This document shows, in pieces, positions 16,524 to 27,362 of a stretch of 64,000 bases of DNA; the stretch's first letter is position 1; each line of letters begins with the position of its first letter. Location of the stretch: assembly GCF_003751265.1 (NCBI RefSeq), contig NZ_RJKN01000002.1:62001-126000 (forward strand), in the 5' to 3' direction. The notes beneath the pieces were generated by a model, which was given only the letters and a program-made list of their open reading frames with translations, had not been told where the DNA came from and ran no database searches. The stretch comes from Pseudokineococcus lusitanus (GTDB lineage Bacteria > Actinomycetota > Actinomycetes > Actinomycetales > Quadrisphaeraceae). The position numbers were made by a program, and so were the translations under genes.

Positions 16524-17563
16524 TGGACGAGGCCGAGGTCGGTCAGCACCTCGCGGACGCGGACCTCCTCCTCGGCGAGGAAGGTGTCGAACTCCTCGCC
16601 GACGAGGAAGGTGTCCTCCCAGCCCCGCTCCGTCAGCTCGGCCTGCCACGCCTCCGAGGCGTGCGTCTCCTCGACGAGCGCCGTGAGCCGCTCGCGCGCC
16701 TCGTCGCTGATCCCGGGGGGCGCTACGACGCCGCGCCAGTTGCTCAGCTCGACGTCGTAGCCGGCCTCGGTGAGGGTCGGGGCGTCGATGCCCTCGACGG
16801 GCTCGGCGCCGGAGACTGCCAGCGGCCGCAGGTCGCCCGACTCGATGCTCTCGGCGTACTCGCCGATGCCCGAGATACCGGCGTCCACCTGGTTGCCGAT
16901 GAGCGCCGCGAGCGACTCGCCACCGCCGGAGAACGGGATGTAGTTGAGGTCCTCGATCGGCACGTCGCCGGCCTGCGCGATGAGCCCGGCGAGGATGTGG
17001 TCGGTGCCGCCCGCGGACCCGCCGGCGATGGACACGTCCCCGCCGCGCGCCTGCATGTCGGCGATGAGGTCGTCGATGCTCTCGTACGGCGAGGCGGCCG
17101 GGACGACGACGACCTCGTCCTCGGCGGTGAGCCGGGCGATCGGGGTCGTGTCGGCGAGCGTCGCCTGCGAGGCGTTGGTCTCGATGGCGCCGACCATGAC
17201 GAGGCCCATGACCATGAGGAAGTCCTCGCTGCGCTCCCCGGAGAGCTCGGCCAGGCCGACCGTGCCGCCGGCGCCGCCGACGTTGGTGACCTGGGTGCTG
17301 CCGACGAGACCCTCGGACTCCATGCTCGCCGAGAGCGCGCGGGCGCTGGCGTCCCAGCCACCGCCCGGGTCGGCCGGGGCCATGATCTCGAGGCGACGGA
17401 TCTCCTCCGCGGCGCCGTCGCCGCCGGCGGAGGCGCCGGTGGTCCCGCCGGTCGTGCCGCAGCCCGCGAGGACGGCGGCGGTCGCCACGGCGGCGGCCAC
17501 GGCGGCGCGGGTGCGGCGGGCCGTGCGGGTGGGGGTGCGGCGGGTGGTGGTCGTGCTGCTCAC
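16520..17563 (-). CDS. tctC: Tricarboxylate-binding lipoprotein TctC
   Basis: The 347-aa protein starts at GTG 17563 with GAGGAGG 6 nt upstream. A basic n-region and hydrophobic stretch end in the lipobox LAGC near residue 35, so the mature protein is lipid-anchored outside the membrane. The Bug/TctC fold shows in APADPGGGWDASARAL (ligand loop), SIAGGSAGGTDHILAGLI and NYIPFSGGGESLAALIGNQVD. It captures the carboxylate for TctAB. It is divergent from the sensor kinase gene. Confidence 0.93.
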   Translation of the reverse strand: MSSTTTTRRTPTRTARRTRAAVAAAVATAAVLAGCGTTGGTTGASAGGDGAAEEIRRLEIMAPADPGGGWDASARALSASMESEGLVGSTQVTNVGGAGGTVGLAELSGERSEDFLMVMGLVMVGAIETNASQATLADTTPIARLTAEDEVVVVPAASPYESIDDLIADMQARGGDVSIAGGSAGGTDHILAGLIAQAGDVPIEDLNYIPFSGGGESLAALIGNQVDAGISGIGEYAESIESGDLRPLAVSGAEPVEGIDAPTLTEAGYDVELSNWRGVVAPPGISDEARERLTALVEETHASEAWQAELTERGWEDTFLVGEEFDTFLAEEEVRVREVLTDLGLVQ

Positions 17564-17720
17564 GGGGGTCCTCCTCGTCGAGGGCCGGTGACTCCGGCGT
17601 CGCGACGGACCGTAGGGACGGCCCGGCGGCCGCCGGCCCTTGTGGCCGCAGCGGTGGTATCGGTCGTTGCGGTCGCCGTGAGGGGCGCGCCGGCGGGCGG
17701 CGAGGGTGCACACTCCCCGC

Positions 17721-19367
17721 GTGCGCCGGTCGATGCCGCTGGGTGTGCAGCTCGCGCTGCTGCAGATCGGCGTCGTCCTCGTCGTCCTCGTGCTCGCCGG
17801 CGCCGTCGCCGTGCGGCTGCAGGAGGACCAGATCCGCGACGCCTACCAGCAGCAGGTGCTGTCCGTCGCGACGTCGACGGCCACCCTGCCCAGCGTCGTC
17901 GAGGCCTTCGACGACGCCGACCCCGCCGCGACGCTGCAGCCCCTCGCCGAGCTGCTGCGCGAGGCCTCCGGCATGACCTTCGTCGTCATCTCCGACGCCG
18001 AGGGCGTCCGGTACAGCCACCCGGACCCCGACCGGATCGGCGAGCCCGTCTCGACCGACCAGTCCGGCACCCTGCGCGGCGAGACCTTCGTCGGGACGGA
18101 GCGGGGCACCCTCGGCGTCTCGTTGCGCGCCAAGGTGCCGGTGCGGGCCCCGGACGGCACCGTCATCGGCGCCGCCTCGGTCGGCATCCTCGAGAGCGAG
18201 CTGCAGGACGACCTGCGCGAGGACATCCCCGCCGTCGTCACGTGGATCGGCGGCGCGGCGCTGCTCGGCGTCGTCGCCTCGCTCGTCGTGGCACGGCTCG
18301 TCCGGCGCCGGCTCCACGGCCTCGAGCCCGAGGAGATCGGCCGGCTGCTGCAGGCGCGCGAGGCCATGCTCCACGGCGTCCGCGAGGGGGTCCTCGCCGT
18401 GGACCGCCGCGGCGTCGTCGTCCTCGCCAACGACGCCGCCCGCCGGCTGCTCGACCTCTCGGCCGACCCCACGGGCTCCCCCGCCGCCGAGGTGCTCGAC
18501 GCGCACGTCGTCGGGCTGCTGCAGGGCACGCGCGAGCTGGCCGACGAGCCGGTCCTCGCCGGGGAGCGCCTGCTGCTGGCCAACCGCACCCGGGCGGTCG
18601 TCGACGAGCGCACGGTCGCCGACGTCCTCACGCTGCGGGACTCCACCGAGCTGTCCGGGGCCATGCGGGAGCTCGACGGGCAGCGCAGCCTCACCGCCAC
18701 CCTCCGCGCCCAGTCCCACGAGTTCCGCAACCAGCTCCACGTCGTCCAGGGGCTGCTCGAGCTGGGCCGCCCCGACGACGCGAGCGCGTACGTCAGCCGC
18801 ATCGGCCGGGGCGGCGACCTGCTGCGCAGCGACGCCCTCGACGGCGTCACCGACCCGGCCACCGCGGCGCTGCTCATGGCCAAGGCCGCGGTGGTGCGCG
18901 AGCGCGGCAGCACCCTCGAGCTGGACCCGGCGAGCTCCCTCGTCGCGGCGGACGACGACGTCCTCACCGTCGTCGGCAACCTCGTCGACAACGCCGTGGA
19001 CGCCGTCGGCGCCGAGGGGGCGGTGGTCGTCCTCCTCGCCGAGGACGCGGACGGCGTCCTCGTGCAGGTGGACGACGACGGCCCCGGCGTCCCGCCGGCC
19101 GAGCGGGAGCGGGTCTTCGAGGTGGGGGTGTCGACGAAGGCGGGCCCGTCCGCCGTGGACGCACCGGGCGACCACCACGGCCGCGGCATCGGTCTCGCGC
19201 TCGTGCGCCGGGTGGCGCACCGGCGCGGCGGCGAGGCCCGCGTGGGCACCTCCCCGCTCGGCGGCGCCCGCGTCACGGTCCGGCTCGGGCCTCGCGACAC
19301 CCACGGCACCGGCGGCACCGACGGCGGGGCCGCGTCCGCGGCGCCCGTCGCGGCGGGTGCCCGGTGA
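17721..19367 (+). CDS. CitA/DcuS-like sensor histidine kinase
   Basis: The protein has about 548 aa. A first membrane helix (LALLQIGVVLVVLVLAGAV) and a second near residue 185 (VVTWIGGAALLGVVASLVV) flank an extracytoplasmic PAS-like domain with the CitA-type motif TFVVISDAEGVRYSHPDP. A cytoplasmic PAS domain follows. The H-box SHEFRNQLHVVQGLLELG (about residue 333) and ATPase boxes NLVDNAVDA, DDGPGVPP and GRGIGLALV are intact. GTG 17706 and ATG 17733 are alternative starts; 17721 is favoured because CACACT ends 6 nt upstream. It probably senses the substrate of the adjacent Tct transporter. Confidence 0.88.
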   Translation: MRRSMPLGVQLALLQIGVVLVVLVLAGAVAVRLQEDQIRDAYQQQVLSVATSTATLPSVVEAFDDADPAATLQPLAELLREASGMTFVVISDAEGVRYSHPDPDRIGEPVSTDQSGTLRGETFVGTERGTLGVSLRAKVPVRAPDGTVIGAASVGILESELQDDLREDIPAVVTWIGGAALLGVVASLVVARLVRRRLHGLEPEEIGRLLQAREAMLHGVREGVLAVDRRGVVVLANDAARRLLDLSADPTGSPAAEVLDAHVVGLLQGTRELADEPVLAGERLLLANRTRAVVDERTVADVLTLRDSTELSGAMRELDGQRSLTATLRAQSHEFRNQLHVVQGLLELGRPDDASAYVSRIGRGGDLLRSDALDGVTDPATAALLMAKAAVVRERGSTLELDPASSLVAADDDVLTVVGNLVDNAVDAVGAEGAVVVLLAEDADGVLVQVDDDGPGVPPAERERVFEVGVSTKAGPSAVDAPGDHHGRGIGLALVRRVAHRRGGEARVGTSPLGGARVTVRLGPRDTHGTGGTDGGAASAAPVAAGAR

Positions 19368-20077
19368 GCCCGGCGGACGACCGGCTGCGCGTCGTCGTCG
19401 TCGACGACGACGTGGCCGTCGCGGCGGTCCACCGCGGGTACGTCGAGCAGGTGCCGGGCTTCGTCGTCGTCGCCGTCGTGCACCGCGGCGCCCCGGTCGT
19501 CGACGTCGTCCGCCGCACCGGCGCCGACCTCGTCCTCCTCGACGTGCACCTGCCGGACATGTCCGGGGTCCAGGTCCTCGAGCAGCTGCGGGCGCAGCGG
19601 CTCCCGGTCGACGTCATCGCCGTGACGGCGGCCCGCGAGGTCGAGACCGTCCGCGGCGCGATGGCCGGCGGCGTCGTCCACTACCTCGTCAAGCCCTTCC
19701 CGCTGTCGACCTTCACCGACCGCCTGCAGGCGTACGCGCTGCACCGGCGGCAGCTGGACCGGGCGCGCGACGGCGGGCGGCCCCTCGACCAGGGCGAGGT
19801 GGACCGGCTCCTGCAGGCGCGGCAGCGGGTGCTGCGCGGCGACCGGCTGCCGAAGGGCCTGTCCGAGCGGACCCTCGAGCTCGTCGCGACGACGCTGCGG
19901 CGCACCGGCACGGGCGACGGCGACGTCTCGGCGTCAGAGCTCGCCGAGGAGTGCGGCCTGGCCCGGGTCAGCGCGCGGCGCTACCTCGAGCACCTGGAGA
20001 ACGTCGGGCTCGCCGAGGTGCGCCCGCGGTACGGGCGGGCGGGGCGGCCGGAGAACGGCTACCGCTGGACGGGCTGA
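19364..20077 (+). CDS. CitB/DpiA-like response regulator
   Basis: The 237-aa protein has a receiver domain with acidic pocket VVVDDD, phosphoacceptor LLDVHLPD (about residue 62) and lysine LVKPF (about 110). A C-terminal helix-turn-helix domain (SASELAEECGLARVSARRYLEHL) follows. It overlaps the kinase stop as GTGA. By family, the phosphorylated form activates carboxylate-uptake genes; the divergent tctCBA-usp operon is the evident target, although no binding site was identified. Confidence 0.9.
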   Translation: MSPADDRLRVVVVDDDVAVAAVHRGYVEQVPGFVVVAVVHRGAPVVDVVRRTGADLVLLDVHLPDMSGVQVLEQLRAQRLPVDVIAVTAAREVETVRGAMAGGVVHYLVKPFPLSTFTDRLQAYALHRRQLDRARDGGRPLDQGEVDRLLQARQRVLRGDRLPKGLSERTLELVATTLRRTGTGDGDVSASELAEECGLARVSARRYLEHLENVGLAEVRPRYGRAGRPENGYRWTG

Positions 20078-20081
20078 CGGC

Positions 20082-20114
20082 CGGTCCCCGCCCGAGCGGC
20101 ACGGGCGGGGACCG
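20082..20114. terminator. Bidirectional stem-loop between response regulator and asd
   Basis: A perfect 13-bp stem CGGTCCCCGCCCG (20082-20094) pairs with 20102-20114 around a 7-nt loop between convergent genes. Confidence 0.75.
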
Positions 20115-20122
20115 ACCGGGCG

Positions 20123-21225
20123 TCAGCGGCCGCTGAGCTCCGCGGCGACGAGCTCGGCGATCTGCGCCGTGTTGAGCGCGGCGCCCTTGCGGAGGTTGTC
20201 GCCGCAGACGAACAGCTCGACGGTGTTCGGGAAGTCGAGCGCCTGGCGCAGGCGGCCCACGAAGGTGGGGTCGGCGCCGACGACGTCGGCCGGCGTGGGG
20301 AAGTCCCCGTTGGCCGGGTCGTCGACGAGGACGACGCTCGGCGCGTCCATGAGCGCCTGGCGCGCCTGGTCGACCGTGATCCGCCGCTGGAACGTCGCGT
20401 GGACGGCGAGCGAGTGCGTCGTCACGACGGGCACGCGGACGCACGTGGCCGAGACCTTGAGGTCGGGGATCCCGAGGATCTTGCGCGACTCGTCGCGGAC
20501 CTTGAGCTCCTCGCTCGACCAGCCGCCGTCGCGCAGCGACCCCGCCCACGGGACGACGTTGAGCGCGAGCGGCGCCGGGAACGGCGAGGACGCCGACCCG
20601 AGCTTGTCCTCGACGGCGCGGCGGACGTCGCCCGAGCGCTGGCCGAGGGTGCGGTCCCCGCCCACGACGGCGAGCTCGTCGTAGAGCCGGTCGACGCCGG
20701 GCTGCCCCGCGCCGGAGGCCGCCTGGTACGAGGCGACGACGAGCTCGGTGAGGCCCCAGCCGCGGTGGAGGGCGCCGAGGGCGTCCATCATCGTCAGCGT
20801 CGTGCAGTTGGGGTTCGAGATGATCCCGCGCGGACGGTTGCGCACCTGGGCCGGGTTGACCTCGGGCACGACGAGCGGGACGTCGGCGTCCATCCGGAAG
20901 GCGCCAGAGTTGTCGACGACGACCGCGCCCCGCGCGGCGGCGACGGGCGCCCACTGCGCGGAGACCTCGTCGGGGACGTCGAACATCGCGACGTCGACGC
21001 CGTCGAAGACCTCCGCCGTCAGCTCCCGGACGACGACCTCCTCGCCGCGCACCCGCAGGCGGGTGCCGGCGGAGCGGGCCGAGGCGACGAGGCGGATCTC
21101 GCCCCAGACGTCCTGGCGCTGGGACAGGATCCCGAGCATCACCGTGCCGACGGCCCCGGTGGCGCCGACGACGGCGAGGGTGGGCCGGCCCTGCCGGGCC
21201 TGCGTGGTGGCGTCGCTGGCGCTGC

Positions 21226-21229
<4 letters not shown>
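20123..21229 (-). CDS. asd: Aspartate-semialdehyde dehydrogenase
   Basis: The 368-aa enzyme reduces aspartyl phosphate to aspartate semialdehyde for lysine, threonine, methionine and diaminopimelate synthesis. The NADP-binding loop is [13 protein letters not shown] (about residues 20-32), the catalytic cysteine is in SNPNCTT (about 142) and the active-site histidine in [12 protein letters not shown]. The ATG overlaps the aspartokinase stop as ATGA. Length and motifs are those of the bacterial family. Confidence 0.96.
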
Positions 21230-22491
<1,262 letters not shown>

Positions 22492-22590
22492 GGGAGGGGA
22501 GCCTAGCGGCGCCGGCCGACGGCCCGGCCGGGGCGCCCGGCCAGCGGGACGGCATGTCGCGCACCCCTCCCCACGGCGGTGGCCGAGGGC

Positions 22591-22596
22591 TAGCGT
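22591..22596 (+). promoter_or_regulatory. -10 hexamer TAGCGT of the ABC exporter pair
   Basis: TAGCGT ends 6 nt before ATG 22603 and no ribosome-binding site is present, so a leaderless transcript is likely. Confidence 0.45.
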
Positions 22597-22602
22597 CCGG
22601 CC

Positions 22603-23592
22603 ATGGCGACGACGCGCTGGCCCGACCCGGCCCCTCCCGCGGCGCCGCGCCCGGGCGGCGGCGGGCTCGTGGCCCACGACGTCGCCCGCTCCTTCCGCGG
22701 CCGCGTGGCCGTGGTCGCCGCCGACCTCGTCGTCCCGCCCGGCTCCGTCACCGCGCTCGTCGGCCCCAACGGCGCGGGCAAGACGACGCTGCTGCTCGTC
22801 CTCGCGGGCCTCCTCGCCCCCGACCGCGGGTCGGTGACGCTCGACGGCGTCGACCTCGTGGCCGACCCCGTCGGCGCGCGCGCCCGGACGGGGTGGATGC
22901 CCGACTCCCTCGGCTCGTGGGACTCGCTCACCGCCCGCGAGCTGCTCGCGACGATGGCGGACGCCCACCGCCTGCCCCGCGCCGCGTCGGCCGCGCGCGT
23001 CGCCGAGCTCCTCGCGCTCGTCCACCTCGAGGACCTCGCCGACGCCCCCGCCCACGTGCTGTCCCGCGGCCAGAAGCAGCGGCTCGGGCTGGCCCGCGCC
23101 CTCGTCCACTCCCCCGCGGTGCTCCTCCTCGACGAGCCGGCGTCCGGGCTCGACCCGCGCTCGCGCGTCGAGCTGCGGGACACCCTGCGCCGCCTCGCCG
23201 GCGAGGGGGTGGCGGTCCTCGTCTCGTCGCACGTGCTCGGCGAGCTCGACGAGCTGGCCGACCGCGCCGTCCTCATGAACGGCGGCCGCACCGTCGACGT
23301 GCTGGAGGACGTCGGCGTCGGCGGGCTCGGCAGCGATGTCCCGGGGTCGCGGCCGCGGCCCTGGCGGGTGCGGGCCCTCGAGCCGGCGCAGCTGCTCGCG
23401 GCGCTGGAGGGCCGGGGGCTGCGGCCGCGGCCGGCGGAGGGCGGGATCGACGTCGTCGTCCCCGACGAGGAGTCCGCCGCCCGGCTGCTGGCCGGCCTCG
23501 TGGCCGACGGCGTCGGCGTCGTGTCCTTCGCCCCGGCGACGGGGCTGCTGGAGCAGGCCTACCTGGAGCTCGACGAGGGGAGCCGGCGGTGA
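22603..23592 (+). CDS. ABC transporter ATP-binding protein
   Basis: The 329-aa ATPase shows Walker [10 protein letters not shown] (about residue 54), signature [15 protein letters not shown], Walker [16 protein letters not shown] and the H-loop histidine in [10 protein letters not shown]. After the NBD a C-terminal domain of about 90 residues has the DrrA/YhaQ-like pattern. It overlaps the permease gene as GTGA. Substrate unknown. The pair occupies the place between recR and ask, on the opposite strand to both. Confidence 0.9.
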   Translation: MATTRWPDPAPPAAPRPGGGGLVAHDVARSFRGRVAVVAADLVVPPGSVTALVGPNGAGKTTLLLVLAGLLAPDRGSVTLDGVDLVADPVGARARTGWMPDSLGSWDSLTARELLATMADAHRLPRAASAARVAELLALVHLEDLADAPAHVLSRGQKQRLGLARALVHSPAVLLLDEPASGLDPRSRVELRDTLRRLAGEGVAVLVSSHVLGELDELADRAVLMNGGRTVDVLEDVGVGGLGSDVPGSRPRPWRVRALEPAQLLAALEGRGLRPRPAEGGIDVVVPDEESAARLLAGLVADGVGVVSFAPATGLLEQAYLELDEGSRR

Positions 23593-24698
23593 CCGACCTC
23601 GACCAGCGGCCCGCGACGGCGTCCGCGCCGCGCCGTCGCCCGGACCTGCGGGTGTCCGCCCGCGGCGTCCGCACCGTCGCCCGCCTCGAGCTGCGCCAGC
23701 GGCTGCGCGCCACGCGCTGGCTCGTCGTCCTGCTCGTGTGGGTCGGCGTCCTCGTCGGCGTCAGCGCCCTCGTCCACGCGGCCGCCGTCTCCTCGGGCGC
23801 CGAGGACGAGGTCGGCTCGCTCCTCTTCTCGGCCGTCGCCTTCCTCGTGCTCGGCATGGGCCTGCTCGTCGTGCCGGCGCTCACCTCGACGAGCATCAAC
23901 GGCGACCGCGCCGCCGGGGTGCTGGCCCCGCTGCAGGTGACGCTGCTCAGCCCTCTCGACGTCGTCCTCGGCAAGCTCGTCACGGCGTGGCTCTGCGCGC
24001 TGGCGCTGCTCGCCGCCGCGGCGCCCGTGCTCCTGTGGGCGGTGCTCGCCGGCGGCGAGAGCCTGCTGCGCGGCGCGGTCGTGCTCGTCGTCCTGGCCGT
24101 CCTGCTCGGGGCGGTGTGCGCGGTGGGTCTCGGCTGGTCCGCCGTCGTCGCACGGCCCGTGGGCTCGGCCGTGCTCACCTACGTGACGGTCGCCGTCCTC
24201 ACCCTCCTCGCGCCGCTGCTCTTCGCGCTGACGCTCGTGCTCGTCGAGGAGGACGCGCTCGTCACGGTCCGCGAGCCCACGCGGTACTCCGAGGAGGGCG
24301 AGCCGCTGGACTGCGTGCAGCGCACGCAGACCCAGTCGGTCCTGCGCACCGACCGCACGTGGGGCCTGCTCGCCGTCAGCCCCTTCGTCGTCCTGGCCGA
24401 CGCCGCGCCGCGACCGGTGGACACGACGACGGTCGACGGCGTCGAGCGCTTCGACCCGCTCTCGGCGGTGCGGACGGGCGTGCGGACCGCGCGCCTCGGA
24501 CCCTCGTACTCCGAGGACTGGTGCGGCCTCACGACGTACGACGTCCTCGCCGAGCAGGAGGAGGCGGACGCCGCCGGCGCGGTGTGGCCGTGGGGCCTCG
24601 GGGCCCTGGTGCTCCTCGGGGCGGGCGCGACGGCGCTGGCCGCGCGGCGCCTGCAGGTGCCCTACGCCGTGCTGCCCCGCGGGACGCGGGTGGCCTGA
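23589..24698 (+). CDS. ABC-2 type permease
   Basis: The 369-aa membrane protein has six hydrophobic segments. The [28 protein letters not shown] stretch (residues 100-127) is the family signature near helix 2-3. A large extracytoplasmic loop of roughly 110 residues before the last helix contains two cysteines. Its translation is coupled to the upstream ATPase. The cargo cannot be inferred from the sequence. Confidence 0.87.
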   Translation: MTDLDQRPATASAPRRRPDLRVSARGVRTVARLELRQRLRATRWLVVLLVWVGVLVGVSALVHAAAVSSGAEDEVGSLLFSAVAFLVLGMGLLVVPALTSTSINGDRAAGVLAPLQVTLLSPLDVVLGKLVTAWLCALALLAAAAPVLLWAVLAGGESLLRGAVVLVVLAVLLGAVCAVGLGWSAVVARPVGSAVLTYVTVAVLTLLAPLLFALTLVLVEEDALVTVREPTRYSEEGEPLDCVQRTQTQSVLRTDRTWGLLAVSPFVVLADAAPRPVDTTTVDGVERFDPLSAVRTGVRTARLGPSYSEDWCGLTTYDVLAEQEEADAAGAVWPWGLGALVLLGAGATALAARRLQVPYAVLPRGTRVA

Positions 24699-24729
24699 GG
24701 GGTCCCGGCCGGCCCGGGCGGGGGCCGCG

Positions 24730-25329
24730 TCAGACGTCGAGCAGCCGCCGGCCCTCGAAGGCGCGGCCGAGGGTGACCTCGTCGGCGTACTCGAGGTCGC
24801 CGCCGACGGGCAGGCCGGACGCGAGCCGCGTGACGCGCAGCCCCATCGGCTTGCAGAGGCGGGCCAGGTACGTCGCCGTCGCCTCGCCCTCCAGGTTGGG
24901 GTCCGTGGCGATGATGATCTCGGTGACCTCGCCCGAGGCGAGGCGGGTCATGAGCTCCCGCATCCGCAGGTCGTCCGGGCCGACGCCCTCGATGGGGCTG
25001 ATGGCCCCGCCGAGCACGTGGTACCGGCCGCGGAACTCGCGGGTGCGCTCGACGGCGACGACGTCCTTGGGCTCCTCGACGACGCAGATGACGGAGCCGT
25101 CGCGCCGCTCGTCGAGGCAGATGCGGCAGCGCTCGGCCTCGGCGACGTTGCCGCAGACGGCGCAGAAGCGGACGCGGCGCTTGACCTCGGTGAGGGCCGT
25201 CGCGAGGCGCTCGACGTCCTCGGCGTCCGAGGCGAGGAGGTGGAAGGCGATGCGCTGCGCGCTCTTGGGGCCGACGCCGGGCAGCCGCCCGAGCTCCTCG
25301 ACCAGGTCCTGGACCGCGCCCTCGTACAC
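24730..25329 (-). CDS. recR: Recombination protein RecR
   Basis: The 199-aa protein has an N-terminal helix-hairpin-helix ([18 protein letters not shown]), the zinc finger CAVCG ... CRIC (about residues 57-72) and a Toprim domain (about 80-175) with [11 protein letters not shown] and [11 protein letters not shown]. It acts with RecO and RecF in loading RecA at gaps. GTG 25329 is preceded by TAGTCT with a 6-nt gap, suggesting leaderless expression. The usual neighbour ybaB/ebfC between dnaX and recR is absent here. Confidence 0.96.
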   Translation of the reverse strand: MYEGAVQDLVEELGRLPGVGPKSAQRIAFHLLASDAEDVERLATALTEVKRRVRFCAVCGNVAEAERCRICLDERRDGSVICVVEEPKDVVAVERTREFRGRYHVLGGAISPIEGVGPDDLRMRELMTRLASGEVTEIIIATDPNLEGEATATYLARLCKPMGLRVTRLASGLPVGGDLEYADEVTLGRAFEGRRLLDV

Positions 25330-25338
25330 GTGGCGAGA

Positions 25339-26091
25339 CTACGCGCGCCCCGGGCCGCCGCCCGCCCCCGCCGCGAGGCGGACGACGGTGTCGTCGAGGT
25401 GCTCGCGGACGGCCGCCGCCCCGCGCACCGGCAGGTCCGCCAGCAGGGCCGCGTGCTGGGCGGCGAGCTCGCCCGGCCGGTAGACGTGCCGGGCGTGCAG
25501 CAGGAGGAGGTCCATCTCGTCGGCGATCTGCTCGTGCGCCGCGGTGATGCGCGGGCTGCCCGCCGCCGCGACGAGCGCGCGGTGCAGCGCCGAGTGGGCC
25601 CGCTCGACCGCGCGCCACGCGGTGGCGTCGTCGCGGTCGGCGGGGTCGGCGCGGTCGGCGGGGGCGGCGTGGTCGGCGGGGTCGGCGGGGCGGTCGCCCG
25701 CCGCGCGCTCGGCGGCGGCGAGCTCCGCCACGCACGCCTCGAGCGGCGCGAGCACCTCGGGCGGCCAGCCGTCGGGGTGCCGGCGGACGAGGACCTCCAC
25801 GGCCTCGCACTCCAGCGCCCGCCGCAGGTCCTGCAGCGCCACGGCCTGCTCGACGTCGAACGAGGTGACGGCGGTGCCGCGGTAGGGCTCGGAGCGGACG
25901 AGGCCCGTGGCCCCCAGGCGGGCGAGCGCCGTCCGGACGGTGTGGCGGCTGGCGCCGAAGCGCTCGGCGAGGGCCTCCTCGCGGAGCGCCTGCCCGGGCG
26001 TCGCGCGGCCGAGGAGGATCTCCTCCCTCAGCGCGGCGGCGATGCGGGCGACGGCGGTGCCGCCGCCGCGGGGACCTCCGGCGTCGTCCAT
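25339..26091 (-). CDS. GntR-family (FCD) transcriptional regulator
   Basis: The 250-aa protein has an N-terminal winged helix (IAAALREEILLGRATPGQAL, then SRHTVRTALARLGATGLV) and a C-terminal FCD helical domain containing HSALHRALVAAAGSPRI and HAALLADLPVRGAAAVREHLDD. A low-complexity linker near residue 135 (PADPADHAAPADRADPADR) comes from short GGCGGGGTC-type DNA repeats at 25635-25695. The start overlaps the end of the EamA gene by 64 nt on the same strand, so it is co-transcribed and probably represses its own operon through the palindrome at 27045. Confidence 0.9.
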   Translation of the reverse strand: MDDAGGPRGGGTAVARIAAALREEILLGRATPGQALREEALAERFGASRHTVRTALARLGATGLVRSEPYRGTAVTSFDVEQAVALQDLRRALECEAVEVLVRRHPDGWPPEVLAPLEACVAELAAAERAAGDRPADPADHAAPADRADPADRDDATAWRAVERAHSALHRALVAAAGSPRITAAHEQIADEMDLLLLHARHVYRPGELAAQHAALLADLPVRGAAAVREHLDDTVVRLAAGAGGGPGRA

Positions 26092-27041
26092 GGCGCGCCA
26101 TCCTCCCCGTCGCCCGCCGCCGTCGGGACGGGCGCCCCCTCGGCGACCGGCCGGCGGCCCGCGAGCGCGAGGACGCCGAGGGCCGCGGCCACGAGGACGA
26201 GCCCCGCGACGCCGGTCCCCGTGACGCGCTCCCCCAGCACGACGAGCCCGAGCGCCGCGGCGACGACGGGCTCGGCGAGGGTCAGCGTGGCCGCCGTCGC
26301 CGCGCCCACCCCGGCGAGGCCGCGCACGAAGAGGGCGTAGGCGAGCGTCGTCGTCGCCAGGCCGAGCCAGAGGACGGCGACGAGCGAGGGGACGTCGACG
26401 ACGACGACGGGCCGCGTCAGCGCGAGCTGCAGGGCGCCGACGGCACCGGCCCCGCCGAAGACCGCGCCGACGGCGTCCAGCGGCGCCCATCCCCGGTCGA
26501 GCAGCGCCTTCGTCGCGACGGTGAGGACCGCGTAGGCCGTGCCGGCGGCGACGGACGCCAGCAGCCCGAGGGGCGCGACCCCGCCCGCGGCCCCCGACGG
26601 CCCGCCGGGCAGGCCGAGCAGCACGAGCCCGACGACGGCGACGCCGGTCGCGACGAGCCACGGCCGGCTCCACGGCCGACCGGTGAGCAGCCGCTCGAGG
26701 ACCCCGGCGACGAGCGGCCCGGCCCCGAGCGCGACGACCGTGCCGACCGCGACGCCGTTGGCCTGCACCCCCGTGAAGAAGGCCGGCTGGTACGCCAGCA
26801 CCGCGAGGGCGCCGAGGGCCACGACGGCGGCGCCTCCCCAGGGCCGTGCTCCCGTGGAGCGGCGGGCGGGGGCCGGTCGGCGACGCCGGGCGACGAGGGC
26901 GACGGCCGCCAGCGCCAGCCCCCCGACGGCGACCCGCGCCGCCCCGGCGGCGGCCGGCTCGGCGTCCGGCGCCCCGAGCGCGAGGGACGTCCCGGTGGTG
27001 CCGAAGAGCACGGCGGCGGCGAGGACGAGCAGCGCGGGCAC
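26028..27041 (-). CDS. EamA (DMT superfamily) transporter
   Basis: The 337-aa protein has ten hydrophobic helices in two EamA repeats; the second begins LGLLASVAAGTAYAVLTV near residue 157. Typical end-of-repeat glutamates appear in LTLAEPVVAAALGLVVLGERVT. The GTG start at 27041 lies 3 nt from a palindromic operator, leaving no room for a leader. A metabolite or amino-acid exporter role is usual for the family, but the substrate is unknown. The C-terminal 35 residues are a hydrophilic tail overlapping the GntR start. Confidence 0.88.
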   Translation of the reverse strand: MPALLVLAAAVLFGTTGTSLALGAPDAEPAAAGAARVAVGGLALAAVALVARRRRPAPARRSTGARPWGGAAVVALGALAVLAYQPAFFTGVQANGVAVGTVVALGAGPLVAGVLERLLTGRPWSRPWLVATGVAVVGLVLLGLPGGPSGAAGGVAPLGLLASVAAGTAYAVLTVATKALLDRGWAPLDAVGAVFGGAGAVGALQLALTRPVVVVDVPSLVAVLWLGLATTTLAYALFVRGLAGVGAATAATLTLAEPVVAAALGLVVLGERVTGTGVAGLVLVAAALGVLALAGRRPVAEGAPVPTAAGDGEDGAPWTTPEVPAAAAPPSPASPPR

Positions 27042-27044
27042 GGC

Positions 27045-27061
27045 GGATTGTTACACAATCC
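27045..27061. promoter_or_regulatory. Palindromic operator of the EamA-GntR operon
   Basis: GGATTGT-TAC-ACAATCC has perfect 7-bp arms with a 3-bp spacer and is strikingly AT-rich for this genome. The TTGT..ACAA form matches the general GntR/FCD operator pattern. On the minus strand it contains TAACAA, a candidate -10 whose start point would fall at the EamA GTG, so a bound regulator would block RNA polymerase directly. Confidence 0.75.
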
Positions 27062-27099
27062 CGTGGACACCGTCGTGCGATGTCGGCAACCCGAGACCC

Positions 27100-27362
27100 A
27101 CGTCGCTGCCGACGTCGCGCCCAGGCGCTTCTCGAAACCCACTTCGCTGCCGAAGTCGCGTGAAAGCGCCCCCACGGACCCACTTCGCTGCCGAAGTCGC
27201 TTCTGAGCGCCCCTCGGGCCCCACTTCGCTGCCGACGTCGACTGCCGGCGCCCCTCCGGACCGACATCGCTGCCGAAGTCGCTTCTGAGCGCCCCTCGGG
27301 GCCCACTTCGCTGCCGAAGTCATTCGTGGCGGGGCACCCGCCGCCCACGTCGCTGCCGACGT
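27100..27362. repeat. 41-bp palindromic tandem array B (seven units)
   Basis: Seven 16-bp cores of form ACNTCG-CTGC-CGANGT start at 27100, 27141, 27182, 27223, 27264, 27305 and 27347, so the period is 41 bp (the last 42). Units 1 and 7 read ACGTCG/CGACGT and units 2, 3 and 6 read ACTTCG/CGAAGT, which is a compensatory change in the stem; units 4 and 5 carry one mismatch. The loop CTGC is constant. Spacers share GCTTCTGAGCGCCCCTCGGG, with a second small palindrome. The surrounding 27062-27564 shows no convincing gene. Confidence 0.9.

Noticed and set aside
25635-25695. Short GGCGGGGTC-type repeats as a regulatory array
   Set aside because: They lie inside the GntR coding region and translate to an Ala/Asp/Pro linker, so low-complexity coding is the simpler explanation.
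27100-27362. CRISPR array
   Set aside because: The whole 41-bp unit is related, including the part between cores, so there are no unique spacers. The core is only 16 bp and no cas genes are present.
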